Shown: one piece after another, positions 46,277 through 58,816 of the stretch
Layout of the letters: each line of letters opens with the position of its first letter
Numbering within the stretch: the stretch's first letter is position 1
Origin: Distichodus sexfasciatus
Taxonomy: Eukaryota > Chordata > Actinopteri > Characiformes > Distichodontidae
Assembly: GCA_032718565.1 (NCBI GenBank)
Contig: JAVGVS010000018.1
Coordinates: forward strand, 4,757,085-4,821,084
Reading direction: 5' to 3'
Length of the DNA: 64,000 nucleotides
Made by a program: the position numbers and the translations under genes
Notes under the pieces: model-generated
Database searches by the model: none
Told to the model about the DNA's origin: nothing
Seen by the model: only the letters and a program-made list of their open reading frames with translations

Positions 46277-46918
46277 TGTGACCCTCCGTGGCAAAACCAG
46301 TCGTTTGTCGCAACGGAGGTTTCTGAGAAAAATGAGCGTTTATGTTGCGTGGGGTAAAATTTTGGATTTTTTGTTTTTAGTGTTTTGAAACAGTGGAAGG
46401 TCTATACTGTACTATTGTGAATCAATTTCACTGAAAAACTAACCCTTTCCATCCTAAAAACGTGACTTTCTTGAGGTGAGGAATTCAATTCCAGCAGAAT
46501 GTTAAAAGTTTCTGTTTTGACCGCTCTACTTCAATATTTACGGTAAATCCACTGGTTGACTAGCGTGAAGATATTTCTCCGGAATCCATCTTCGTCTCCC
46601 GAGTTCAGTTAACCTAACGCAGGTAGGCTATCCGTGTGGCTGTGAATGCAGCGTAGGCTACCGTAAATACAAACGTAGCTGCGACCACACCAAGCATCTG
46701 TGAGTGCTACGTCGATAGTCAACTTCAAAGGCAGATTTCTCCGTTTCTCACTTGGTGTGACAGGAGAAACCTGACTCCTTTGAATATTGATATCTCAGTC
46801 ATATGTCGTCCCATTCATTCGATATAGGTATCGTTTTGAAGCTTGATTTATTTTCATGACAACATAATAACTCAATTTTAAAAATTTGTGACATTTGAAA
46901 ATTTGCGACAGGGTCACA
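46277..46918 (+). mobile_element. MITE-1 copy 4, right terminal repeat shortened
   Basis: Left end TGTGACCCTCCGTGGCAAAA. The right end reads ATTTGCGACAGGGTCACA, with about 20 bp of the terminal repeat deleted and a nearby partial duplication (AATTTGTGACATTTGAAAAT). ATAT flanks the GTGACC...GGTCAC core on both sides. The inside matches the other copies closely. Confidence 0.92.
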
Positions 46919-47990
46919 TATAGTAATTATGGGTGTCAGAAAAGTTTTAGAAATTTGTGAGGACCTGATTGCCTTCAAAAGACAGGACAACATGGCTTGA
47001 TGAGGACATTTTTATATAAGTAAAAAGGTTTTTATGCAGAAATTCCTGATTTCATATTATTTAGTAAAATTTTGAAATTATTTTCTTTTGGTTACTGAGA
47101 TTGGGGTCAAGGATAGAATTGTTTAGATTTCTCTAGTAATTATGTAAATCAATGCAAGTATGTGATAATATAAATTGTGTGAGAGTGTGTTACTTTATTG
47201 CTAACCCAAAAGTTCCATTTGCTCTTTAACATGGAATAGTCCTTTGTATCTTTACAAGGTCTCTAATATAGCAGCCTGTTGGAGTTTGGTCTGTATTACT
47301 TTCGTAAAGAAGTTCCAAAACCATAGCATTGACTCCATTTGCCTACAAGCTTGGTTTGCATGATAAAGCTATTCCCTTTGCTTATTCGTCTCACTTAGTA
47401 AGCATTCATAATGAGTTGTCGACTGTTCAAAGGTTAACATTTGATGCATTTGCTGGTGAAAAGGTTAATGTATGATCTGTACATGTTCTTTGGGGAAGAG
47501 ACGCCCGAGTTTGATTTCCGATTTGATTATCTGTGGCAGCCAACTGCAGCAAGCAAGCCATGCATCATAACTCATCATTAAGCTCCAGCCGTATAATTTA
47601 TGCTGTCCACAAATGGAAAATTGAATGTTTCTGCTGTGTATTTGTTTAAATGTAATGCAGCTGTGAAGGTTTTTTTTTTTTAACTTCCCTTCTCTCAGTG
47701 GCACATGGAGTGAAACCAATTACATCACACAGCCTGAAACTAAAGAAATACTTAAATATCACAGCATTTCAGCTTCCATTCTCACTTTAGTCACACATGC
47801 AATGTCTTTCTTGCGCAGGTGTCCTACAGAGCAGCCCAGAGAGGGTGAAGGCCTTGTGACATGAACAAAAAAATGTCTACTGCACCGTGAAGTTCTTGAC
47901 CATCAAACAGTGATTATTCCTGCTCAAGCATGTGATGGAGGTCACAGAGACCCTGCTGGAGCTGCTGACATATATACACACAAACACACA
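46919..47990. other. Unique AT-rich sequence, no gene seen
   Basis: No repeat or exon recognised. Confidence 0.5.
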
Positions 47991-48222
47991 TAAACTTGTA
48001 TTACTATCTTTGTGGGGACATTTCATAGACTTCCATAATGACTAACTCTATAGCTAATCCTAACCTCAGTAACCAAATGCACGTCTTTTATCTCTTTTAG
48101 TTTCTCAAATAAAATATCTACATTTTCTATTAAATCCTTTCTCCTCATGGGGAATGTCCCCACAAAGCCCCAAAAAAACCGAATAAAAGTGATTTTAGGT
48201 CCTCACAACACATAAAAACATG
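47991..48222 (-). repeat. Repeat D copy 3
   Basis: Reverse copy: CTTGTATTACTATCTTTGTG and GGGGACATTTCATAGACTTC, then CCTAACCTCAGTAACCAAAT and CTCATGGGGAATGTCCCCAC. It is bounded on both sides by CA-rich sequence. Confidence 0.86.
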
Positions 48223-51200
48223 GTACACACACACATAAACACACAGTCATGCGATCCTCACATGATGTGAACCAGAGCTAGAAAATGGGGAAATAAAGTG
48301 CTTTGAAGCCGCTTTGGTATATTACTGGCCACCAACATAAACTTGTACATAAAGTTCAACTTGTGACTAACTTAAGCTGTGTTTTGGGCCATTCTGAGCT
48401 TTGTCTGCATAAATTGACATTTAAACCCTCAGCGAAACTGAACCGAATCAATTCAGCGATAATCATCTAATTGTAATTGTGAGCCAGATTAAAATCTCTG
48501 CTGTTTCACTTTTTTTCATCAGAGACAGATACTGTGTAGCTGACCGCCAGATGTTATCAGTATTGGTCCAGAACTGCAAAATGAGATCAAGATAAAATGA
48601 TCTTTTTTTTTTGTAATTTTCAGCTGCTGTGGACTATATTTCACTTTCTGTTCTTTCCTCCGTCATGCTGTCCACATTCGTTTATCACCCTTGTTCTGTG
48701 TTATTAACGCGGTGTCTCTGTGATCTGTTAGTGCTGCGAGACTCCCTCTATCAAGTATGATCTACAAAACTGGGTCTGCAAGGTTTAATTCGCCCCCCCC
48801 AATGATTGGCACCTCTGTCTCTTTATCTTCATTTAGGTCTAGAAGTGTAGAGTGCATGCTTGGTCAGCAGTAACAATCGGGAGCTTGACCATTACCTTCC
48901 CCAGCGCCAAAGCACACACAATGCCAGCCTCTAGAACAACACAGAACAACCCTACCCGCTTGACATGGTCAGGGTTCACAAAGATTAGATTTGAATTTAT
49001 GAAGATTGCTTCACCTGGGTCGGTGGCGTAATCTATGCTGTTGTAGTATTTCACGTTGTGGCCCCCTCGTCTCCCAGCAGTCCAAGGGCCCCCCGTATTT
49101 CACCATGACAATGTAATCACAGCTTCGCATTAAAAAGTCATTATTGTTTAGAATGGAGGCCTCGTCCGGAAAAACACTGCCTATAAAATCTCTTAGCCTT
49201 TGTCTCTCAACGCACATGTTTACTCAAGAACACAAGCTCAGGTGATTTAAACGGCCAACTAACAACCCCATTGATCTGAGAAGGGATTTTCCCCCCTTTT
49301 GCATGCGTCTTCAGCCAGCATGTACTCTCCACGCAGATATAACTGTTAACATACTACACCCAAAGATACAACCTCAACCCCCAAACCATCCGCACCACTA
49401 TACATCTCTAGGGTGTGTGTGTGTAGAAAACATCAGAGCTTTTGTGAAATGATTAGCAGGTTTGAGGGGCTTAGAATGATTTAAGTGGCATAACAAAAGT
49501 ATATATGAGGCTAAATGCTCTAAGCTGGGTATAATCTTGCTTTGGCAGTGTGCCCTCAACCCTCACACACTTGATCCCTTGCTGCCTTTTCGCACTGCCG
49601 TTCCTCACAAGCCGTCCCGTGTTGCCATTTCTTGTGAGTTTTTGAGCTAGCTGCTAAGGTAAGCTTTATGTTTGGTCTGATCTCCTCGTTCTTTCTCTCC
49701 TCTGATTGTAAGTTTTGACATGATGCTACAGTTTTGTTGTACAGAATCAAAGAAAGAACTCATTTGATCCAGCCCCTTTTGTCTATTTAGCGTTAAAACT
49801 ATTTGACCCGAAGTACATGAAACACCCCTTCATTCTGACAACCCATTTAGTGCTCCAGAAGCCCTTCTCTAATGAAGCATTTCGCCTCATGGGTTCCATC
49901 ATGGGTCCTCAGAGCTGTGTAATCTTCTACACTCCTCAGTAGATTTCCTAGCCTGGGATTATGCCCTCTCTCAGACTCTAGGGGTTAAGGTCACAAGCCG
50001 AGTATGTTTTATAGCTTTGTAGCGATATAGAGCTGAGGTGATCATAGAGCCTGACCTCAGAAGTCATTGTCCTTGACTCTTTGGCTCTGCTATGGCTCCG
50101 GCATCTCTGCCGAACTCAGAAGACGATGGGTACTGTGGAGCCCTGGAGTGAATGAAAGCTGATTTATAGGCTGTTTCTGCGGTGATGACACATGGGATGT
50201 AATTATGTTTTAAGGGAAGACTGCTGTGGTAGCTGTGGATTGAGCTGATTAGGTCGGAGACTTGCAGAGAGAAGACAGTGTATCAGAATGTTCTCTACAT
50301 ATATATCCATACGTTTACATCTCTCCTGCTTTCCTTCACTTTCAGTTTTTCCATTTTTTGAGACAATCAATACTGTCTTTTCATGTATCTGGCACCTCTC
50401 ATGGAATTAGATTTTCCTCTAAAGTCAATAAATTCCCTATTGGTTGCATCATTGCCTCCTCAGTCTAATCATCCCCTGAAAGCACAACAGCTCCCAGTCT
50501 TAGAGAATGTGATATTACTCCCATATGCACTATTGATTGTACAATGTTTGTCTTATTAGACATGTCAGTCTTCTCTTGGGGTAGAACAGAAGGTAATCAT
50601 GTGATACGTATGCAGTGTGTGTATTATTGCCATTACAGTGCCAGACTGAGAAGTAAACAGCAGAAAAAGGTGACAAAGCTTATTTTTCACCTAGTTTTCA
50701 AAAATATGTCACAGTAAAAATAGACAAAAAATGTTAAACAGGACCTCTGGCCAAAGACACTGATGTGACTAACACAGACTTCACTGACGCTTAACATTTA
50801 CCTTCCTTTATTTTTATTCGTTTAGAGCTTCTGCTTTTTTATTCAATCTAAAATCCTTTTCCAGATGTATAAATCAAGCACATGTCGTAATTTGAACCCA
50901 AAAAGTAGTCAATATCAAGTCGAGCAAAAACATGCTCGTTCATTTTTGCTTGGTTTGACCACACTGGTGTTCATTTATTGGTAATGTAACTCCTCCTTAC
51001 TGCTCCAATTACTTGGGCTTTGTTATGTTCAGATGCTATTTCCTTTGTAGATTTATTGCTATTCTGGAGGGACTTGGGGGTACGAAACTGAGCCTGTTTG
51101 ATCACTGGTTACATACAGATTTACAATCCACAATTTAATTATGTTACGGGGAACCGTGTTGTTGGCCAGCCAGTTGGAGGTTGGGGGTGGACTTCTCCAG

Positions 51201-54200
51201 TTTCCCAGCCCTCATCAGCTGTCCCTTGGGAAGGCTCGGCCAGGGAAAGGGCCTCTCCGTAACCCACCATGGCAAGACTGACTAATGCATGTCTAACTTG
51301 CATGTCTAATTCACAGCACACTATAGGAGCTGAGGTGTCTTTATGAATGTATGGTATGACATTGGTTTCAGTTGTGTTTTTTAAAACCATACTTCCAGGG
51401 GAGACATATGTCATATGTCTGTAATCTTTAGACAGTGTTAGAGTCGTGGACTGACATGTTTTCTTGAAGTACTTTACAGTTTTTTTTAGATGTTTAAGAT
51501 TTACCGGTCCACTATTCTGGAACAAGGATTTAAAAGTATAAAAAATATAATTTTCCAGCACCAAAGATCTAATCTGTTCCACAAACAATGCTACATGATC
51601 TAATGTGGAGGGAATATTGGTTCAACAAGTTGGAAGGTTTATGAACTTTTAAATTAAATTCCTGATTTATTGTGCAATTGAAATGCAATTTGCATTTAGG
51701 GTTTAGTTTATGGTCACTGAGACCTGTCAAGGCCATTAAATCTAGATAATGAGATTTGCATTATAAAATGAAGAGGAAGGGATTCATTGCTCTTACAGGG
51801 AACGACGGGATGGGACTTCATACCTCCCCATTATTAATAGCCAAATAATTAGAGGACAGTTTCCAAAAAAAAAAAAGAAACAAAAAAATATTTAATTGAG
51901 GTTCAAAGAGTAATTAGCCCAGTTGTTAATCATAAAATTTCTAATAAGAAACGACAGATTATTCTTGTTCTTCTTTTACTCTTTTGGATCTATGTCGATT
52001 TAACATTTAACATTACTTGTTTTAACATTCTCTTTATTGCATCGGGTTTGTTTTGAAGTCTTTTTATATTTTAGCTGTACACATACGAGGTGATTACATG
52101 TCCAGCCCATTTTTCAGGATTGGACCCCTGCCGAGCTCCACAATTAGTAGGATCTTTTCATCTGAATAAATTCTGTAATGAATTCTGGGAGTGATCTCGC
52201 AGCCAAGGCCGATCCTATCCAGATTGTTTTCATGTTCCTGTGCCTGCCTTTCTCTTTAAATCAATATTAGGCCCTAATTCCCTACGCCGTGTTCTTTTTC
52301 CCGCAATTATTGGAGTCCTGTTGCGCAGACAGAATAAAATGAGCAATGTAAATGTCTTTGCTGATGCTTTATATGGTGGATTTAAAATGAAGAATGCCCC
52401 AGTGTGGTGCAGAATATTGGATTTATCTCAAAGGAATGGCTGGGTTCAGTATGTGTTAAGTTTACTGATCAGTTCTGATAAAGTGTTGACATGCAAAATT
52501 ATCAAAGTACGGCTGTTTACTCCTGTGCATGTGAGAAACATTAGTTTCATTAGTTTGAGTTATTAGCCGATTATTTAAGGTGTAGAGCAAAATGTTCTTT
52601 TTGGATATGTGAGCTTTTTACTATTAGGTACAAAATCCTTTAAAATGATCCTTAGTATTCTTTGCTCTCTAAGGTTTCTTACAAGTCAGAGAGGAGCTTG
52701 ACAGGATTTTAAAAATATATTTAAAGGTCAAAGTTCACAGGTTAAAACTCCAAAATATACACCGAAATCCACCCGGTGCACCTTTTAAATTGATTAATGA
52801 TCCCATTCTTTCTTCCTTCCTTACAATTCTTAGGTTACGATTCTACTCGTCAAAGGACTAGAATGGATCAAACAGTAGGATGCAACCAAAACTTTCTAAA
52901 AGAGACACCCAGGAAGTCTTATGTGACATATTTCAAGGAATAATTTGCTATGACAGTGATGACTGATCACTGCACCAATGTGTCATCCCAGTAAACTATA
53001 TGGGATTGGCTTCCTCACAGCTCCCCCTAGCTCAGTCATTTTCACACAGTCATTATGGCACCGCACTGCCAACTGTTGTTCTAATCATCATAAATGAACA
53101 GTGCCGGGCATCGTCCAGGAATGGGACAAGCTAACGATTAATTTATTCAGGGGACTGCTCATGCCGTTCGTAATTATTTTTAATGTCACTCATTACAGTG
53201 TCCCTATGAGCGAGCACTATTGTCATTCTCTGTGCCGTGGTTGGACACGGTATCATTACTTTGCTGCCTTTCAATTAACCTTTCCTCTGTTCTCTAATCA
53301 GCTCTATCTGCGAGCCACGTGGCCACCGGATTACCACAGAGTGACTCTGCATTAATGGACTAAGATACAGAGACAGGGGGTGGAGAGATAGGTAGAGAAA
53401 AGAGAGAGCAAGAATTACTTATACCCAGGCTTGGCGCCGTCTTAGGGACCTTATCCTTCTTGAATCAGACAGTTCCTGATATTGTATATAAGAAGTGGCA
53501 GCACTCGGGAAAATCAGTTAAGAGCAGTTTTATGCAGGGTTCTGGAGGGGAATTTAAGAGCCTATTTGTTTCGCTGCCTACTGATGCTTCTTATTCGATT
53601 ATTTTCATTTTGAGATAAAGGGAGGTGACGCCTGAAAATGTCAGAGCCAAGCAATTTCGGTTGTTTTGATTTCAGCATGGACTGTCTTGAAGGGAGAAAG
53701 GAGAAAGGAAAGTGAAAGTATTTCATATTGGGTTCGAGCAGAATCCGTGAAATCTGCTCCTTTATGTTCCTTGGATCCAGTCTGTCTCTTATTATTCCCA
53801 GCATGCTGGTGACAAGGCACGACTGGCTTTGAAGCCGTCTTATAATGGGTGAATTTCACAGCATGGCTCAGTCTCTTCACCCAGGCAGGGGGTCAGTTTG
53901 GCATCACTGTCTGCTGCAACCATCCATCACCAAATCTCCATGGAGGACCCCATAAGAGTTCCTCCCATTACACATAGCAGTCGGGCAACACTCAGTGACT
54001 AACTTACAGACAGCTCATTGGCATTTCATTTACACGCTGGATATTATATCTGGTAGTTAATAAAAAGCAGGGCATATATTATAAAATGCAGAAGGATGGC
54101 AGAAAGCAGAGAGGCAGTCCGTTGATTGGTGTCATGTTTCCTAGTCTGGCCACACTGAGCCTGGGGCAGAATAACTCTCCCTGTGGAAAGATGAAGTCAT

Positions 54201-57200
54201 TGGTTTTTGAAAAGTTTGCCCAGTGTCCTTTTCCTAATCTGATCACCATGGCTCCTGTTCACGGGGTGGCAGACAGCTGTAATCACATTACGGTCTTCAT
54301 GCTGCCCATCAGCCTGCTGCCTACCACAGGTCAAACAACATACACCATTTTTTCCTCGTTATTTGTCTCGCCTTGATTTACAACTTTTCCATAGGACGGC
54401 TCTGAATGCATTTTTTATTGACTGGGTGCAAAACATTTCAAATGGACAGTGAGAGGCAGATATTGATAGAACCGTTTTCTCCTCGCTGCTTATTATAAGT
54501 TAAATAGCTCAAATTTTCGACATCCCTTTTTCTACCAGGCACACAGTAGGAATTACTCATGATATAGGACCTGTAAATCGCACTTGAGTACTTTGAGAAT
54601 CTGCTGGAAATGTGTCTTTATTGCACACAGCCTGTGGCAGGATTGGCAGGAATGTGACAACATAATGTCTGGTAATGAACCCCCACAAGTGGAACCCAGT
54701 TGTGCAGAGAGACAATAAGCGTCCAGTCAGCACAACAGGGATGTGGCATCCATAAAGTCCAGCCTATCACTTTTCCAGCACACCACCCCGCCTCCTACCA
54801 CTCCAAAATGGCCCTCTGTCCCATAATGGGGAATTTCTCCTTTCTTTCAACCTCATTTGTTTTGTGCCTGGGTTTTATAGCTGTTTATCTGAGGGATGAC
54901 TTTGGGAGGAAGTGGAGCTTTTTTATGTTCCGGGTTATTATCAGCTTGTCACAGTGTGCATGAGAAGCCTAGTGATAACGGTGATGTCTCTGTTGCAGTG
55001 CGGTCTGTCAGGCTGAAACGATGGAGGAAGTGTAACAAAAAAGAGAGATTGTTACTTGAGAGCCATCCCCTCCACTTCTGAGAGACACAGATATCGTGGC
55101 ACTTAACCATCAAAGGTAATTGCACAGAGGTGTGTGAACTATTATAAGACGTGAGGAGAAATCACTCTCAAACCGCTTCCCCATCGAATAAGGATGTCAT
55201 CTCCCAATCCTTCTCTCATCTTTTCTCCCTGGTTGTATATTCTTTGACAAGCATATATGTTGAATGTGTGGAAAAGAGGGAATATTTGTTCCTGACATAG
55301 AGATGCATTGTGTATTTTAGATTGAAATCGTTTTGAGTCTCCATTGACTTTTCGCAGAATCCGTCGTCAAAACACATAGGACATGAAGACATTGTGTGAG
55401 TGTGTATATGCATGTGTCTGCGCATGTAAAGCTAATCAATGTTGGCATTATAGTTTTATGTTTTCATGCACCACTGTGTGCAATTGTTTGTGTTCAGAGA
55501 AATTGCCTTTATGGAGCAGCAGGAATTCATTGCTGCGCCCTATCTCTATGGTCCAGTGGGAACAGGCTGGATAAATGCATCATTCTACATTTTCATCTTC
55601 TCCAATATAACCCTCAGGCAGGCATGGACGTTTTTTCAGCCTAAATGAATTGTATCCCCTTAGATAAGCTGCCGAGCTATATTTTAAGGACTAGTGGGAG
55701 AAAGGTTTTTGATTGTGTGAGTGTGTTGGTATTCATGGTTTGATGCACATTGAAGTCTCCTGCACTTCTTCATTGACTGTCCGCACTGAATTGGAGAGTG
55801 CAATGTCTACACTAGATGTGAGGAAAAAGGCATATAATCAATACTGTGGGCAACTCTCTAAGATATATTGTAAATGAATAGGGGAGACCTTTGTAAATGA
55901 GATCACTTAGTAAATAGAAGCCAGTTGATAATATCATAACTTCAGCTTTCATAGCCTCCAGTGCAGATGTGTCACATAGCCAACGATCACAGTAAATCCA
56001 TTTTCACCAATTGTGCCTTGACTGTCTTTATGATGGATCTCTCTTTGACAGCTAAGCAGTTCTCTCTGATACCATCTGCAATGAGGCATTCTTTAAAATG
56101 CTCAGTTACATTACTATCCCACCCATTGTTCAGTATAAAGGCTTATTGTGGAGGGGTTAACAATCCTGTGAGGAAACAAAGAGTTTGGGGAGAATAGATG
56201 GCAGTGACATTGGTACAGCCTCATAATCCTAACACAATGCCCTCATAACACGAGCCAGCTCTATCGTAAAGATAAGACTCCCTTTCATTTAACGGGGCTG
56301 CTGGTGGGTCACTTTCAATTCAAAATGCACCATGGACGTTTGGAGGGCCCGTTATGCCGTGATTGTGTCATTTTGACGTATTGTGCCGTTCCCAGGTTTG
56401 TTGTTGCCTGCTGAAATTACTTACTAAGCCGCCGCCATGACTTTACAGGTGTGGTAAATCTCACAGCATAAGTTATAGCTCGTTGGGATGTAAATAAGAT
56501 GCTCATTATATGTATGTAATAGACTTCACATACAATTCTTCGCTTGAGCAGAGTGTAACCTAAAATAGACAAAAAAAAAAGACAAATAATCTACCCGTTC
56601 ATTTTAAACCCAAATTATTAACAGAACAAAATGTCATCATGTGTTTAGGATTGCAGTGTTTTGAGATTTTTAAGAAGAACCTTTCTAGAAATTATTATCT
56701 ACAAAATTATTTAATTGTAGCACCCTGTGGTAAGTATGTACGCACTTGTTTCTGAAATACACACAAGCTGTTGTCTCTAATTCTTTCTTAAATATAGACT
56801 TAAATATACACCAATATTTGATCATATTGAAGCAGGTGTGGTTTTCCAAACGAGGACTCCTCTGCCCTCTTCAGGCCTTATGAATGTGTGTAGATTTAGA
56901 AAAATGGATTTTTGGATTAAAACACATTGTGGAAAAATCATTTAGAATGTGTTTCTTCTGACCTCTGTAGAAGACATGTCTTCTTTTAAAAGACCAAATT
57001 ATATCCAGTTTCCCACTCAACTGTATGAAGTTGTGAATTTAATGGGATTCTGTCTTTCTCTGCCTATCCTTTTCATAAAAATGAAGGTAAACAAGTCATT
57101 CTCATGCAATAATAGCTTAGTTCCCAAGGGACACGAGCGTCCCTGTGCTGTTACAGGTCCCACACTTCACCCCTCCTGTGCAGTGCTAGTTAAGATGCGG

Positions 57201-57444
57201 TGGTGTTCATACACAGTTACTGTGGAAAGTTGATGCTATCTAGCTAGAATAATGATGTTTGAGATTTCTCCTGTAATACCGCAGCTTATGACCATATGTG
57301 ACCTCAGGAGGAAAAATGCAATCATGGGGAAAGGTATTGTCCTGATGGACTGTTCTCTTTCACTTTTATTTCTCTCTCTCTTAGTTTCTCTCTCGGACAG
57401 GTTAATGTATAGCTCGGCAGAGTGCCATATGTTAGATTGCACTG
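48223..57444. other. 9.2 kb without recognisable transposons
   Basis: The longest repeat-poor block of the window. Apart from short homopolymer runs (for example A-runs near 51867 and 56570) and two tiny GT/CA runs, I saw no SINE, TIR element or other dispersed repeat. No exon is convincing. The text around 52200-52330, 53000-53350 and 56210-56520 is non-repetitive with many homeobox-like ATTA/TAAT words. The whole block is a candidate for conserved regulatory DNA, which is inference. Confidence 0.55.
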
Positions 57445-57450
57445 TGATAT

Positions 57451-57650
57451 GGATGTTGGTGGCCTAGTGGTAGGACAATCGCCTTGGGACCCAGAAGTTG
57501 TGGGTTCGAATCCGACCTCTGGCATTACCAACATTGGGTCCCTGAGCAAGACCCTTAACCCTAAGTTGCTCTCAGGGGAACTGTCCCTGAAATTAGGAAA
57601 TGTAAGTCGCTCTGGATAAGAGCGTCTGCTAAATGCTGTAAATGTAAATG
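57451..57650 (+). repeat. SINE-C copy 2, full-length
   Basis: Head GGATGTTGGTGGCCTAGTGG (A box TGGCCTAGTGG), B box GGTTCGAATCC, GTCCCTGAGCAAGACCCTTA, and the tail GTAAGTCGCTCTGGATAAGA then GCGTCTGCTAAATGCTGTAA. TGATAT occurs directly before and again at the 3' end, a possible short target duplication. This type of tail is shared with L2-clade LINEs in fish. Confidence 0.94.
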
Positions 57651-58570
57651 ATATCCCAATCAATCTGCCTCTTACAAGAACATTGATAAAGAAAGTACTA
57701 GGAAGTCATTCATATTATTCTTAAGTACTTTTCTGTACATTGAAGGGATCCATAAATGCAAAAGAAACGAATTCTGAATTCTGTTCTGAATTTGATAAAT
57801 TGCAACGTCATGATCATTTCTGAAAGTAGCGCTGAAGCTGACAGACAACACAGCACAAGCTTTACAAAGTGGTGAAATGAACATTGCAGGATAATTATCA
57901 TGGATTTTTACAATATGCTGAGCCCATTTTTCTCCTTAAGGGGAATTTGTCAGCATTTCTGCAGATGGAATTGGCCTTTTATGAGCTCTCAGGAAAATTG
58001 CCCTTCACGTATATGAATTGAAAGTGCAGGCTCATTGACACAGGAAGGCCAGCGACAACCTTTATTTCAAGCAGAGTTTTTAAAAGATAATGGAAGACAG
58101 AAAAAGACCAAGAAACAGAACAATGGAATACATATTCAAAGGAACAATTGACTTTTCGTGATAAAGCCATTGAACTTGATTCATGTGTGGAATTTAGGAC
58201 TCCAGTCGCGACATTTTAAACGTCACAGGTGGCATTTAGCAAATGCCGTAAGTTGGACCAATTCATCATTCTGCTTGGTCACATACGTCAAGCATTCAAT
58301 TTGAATAACAAATTTGTGCCAACAGCTGGGTGAACTTAATTGATGCAGTGCATGCTTGTGCTTTAGGCTTTTTATTGTGCCACTTTTCTAATGTTATTGC
58401 CTATAAATATGCATCATTGTTTGAATATTTGTTTGTTGTTTTTCAACCACTTGAACAGCAAAATGGTTTCATACTGGGAATGATGGGCAAGAACTGCAAA
58501 GTCTGTGCATCTTGTGGCACTTTGCAAATAGTGCATTCGGATGTTTCTTCCATCTGAGATCACAAATTTG
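57651..58570. other. Unique sequence, no gene seen
   Basis: No repeat or exon recognised. Confidence 0.5.
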
Positions 58571-58816
58571 GGGGCAGTTGGTGGCGTAACAGTAGGGTGT
58601 GATCAGAAGGTCGCAGGTTCGAATCCGGGGCCGGTAAAGTTACCACTGAGGTACTCGTGAGCAAGGTACTGTCCCTAAGCACTGCTCCCCGGGCGCTTGT
58701 TAGCTGCCCACTGCTCCTTCACGGATGGGTTAAATGCAGAGGTCACATTTGGTTGTGGTGCACTGTGTGCTGTGCTGTGGTGTGTTCACAATGACAAATA
58801 CTCACTTTTACTTTCA
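58571..58816 (+). repeat. SINE-A copy 11
   Basis: GGGGCAGTTGGTGGCGTAAC head, B box GGTTCGAATCC intact, full middle and 3' end with CACTTTTACTTTCAC tail. A short deletion lies between the A and B boxes (GTAGGGTGTGATCAG). Confidence 0.95.

Noticed and set aside
51139..51588. 149-codon open frame on the minus strand
   Set aside because: No recognisable domain, signal or repeat structure; lies in the repeat-free block and may be non-coding conserved DNA.
57322..57663. 113-codon open frame on the minus strand
   Set aside because: Mostly the reverse of SINE-C copy 2; the EVGFEPTTSGSQGDCPTTRP-type peptide is a known artefact of tRNA-headed SINEs.
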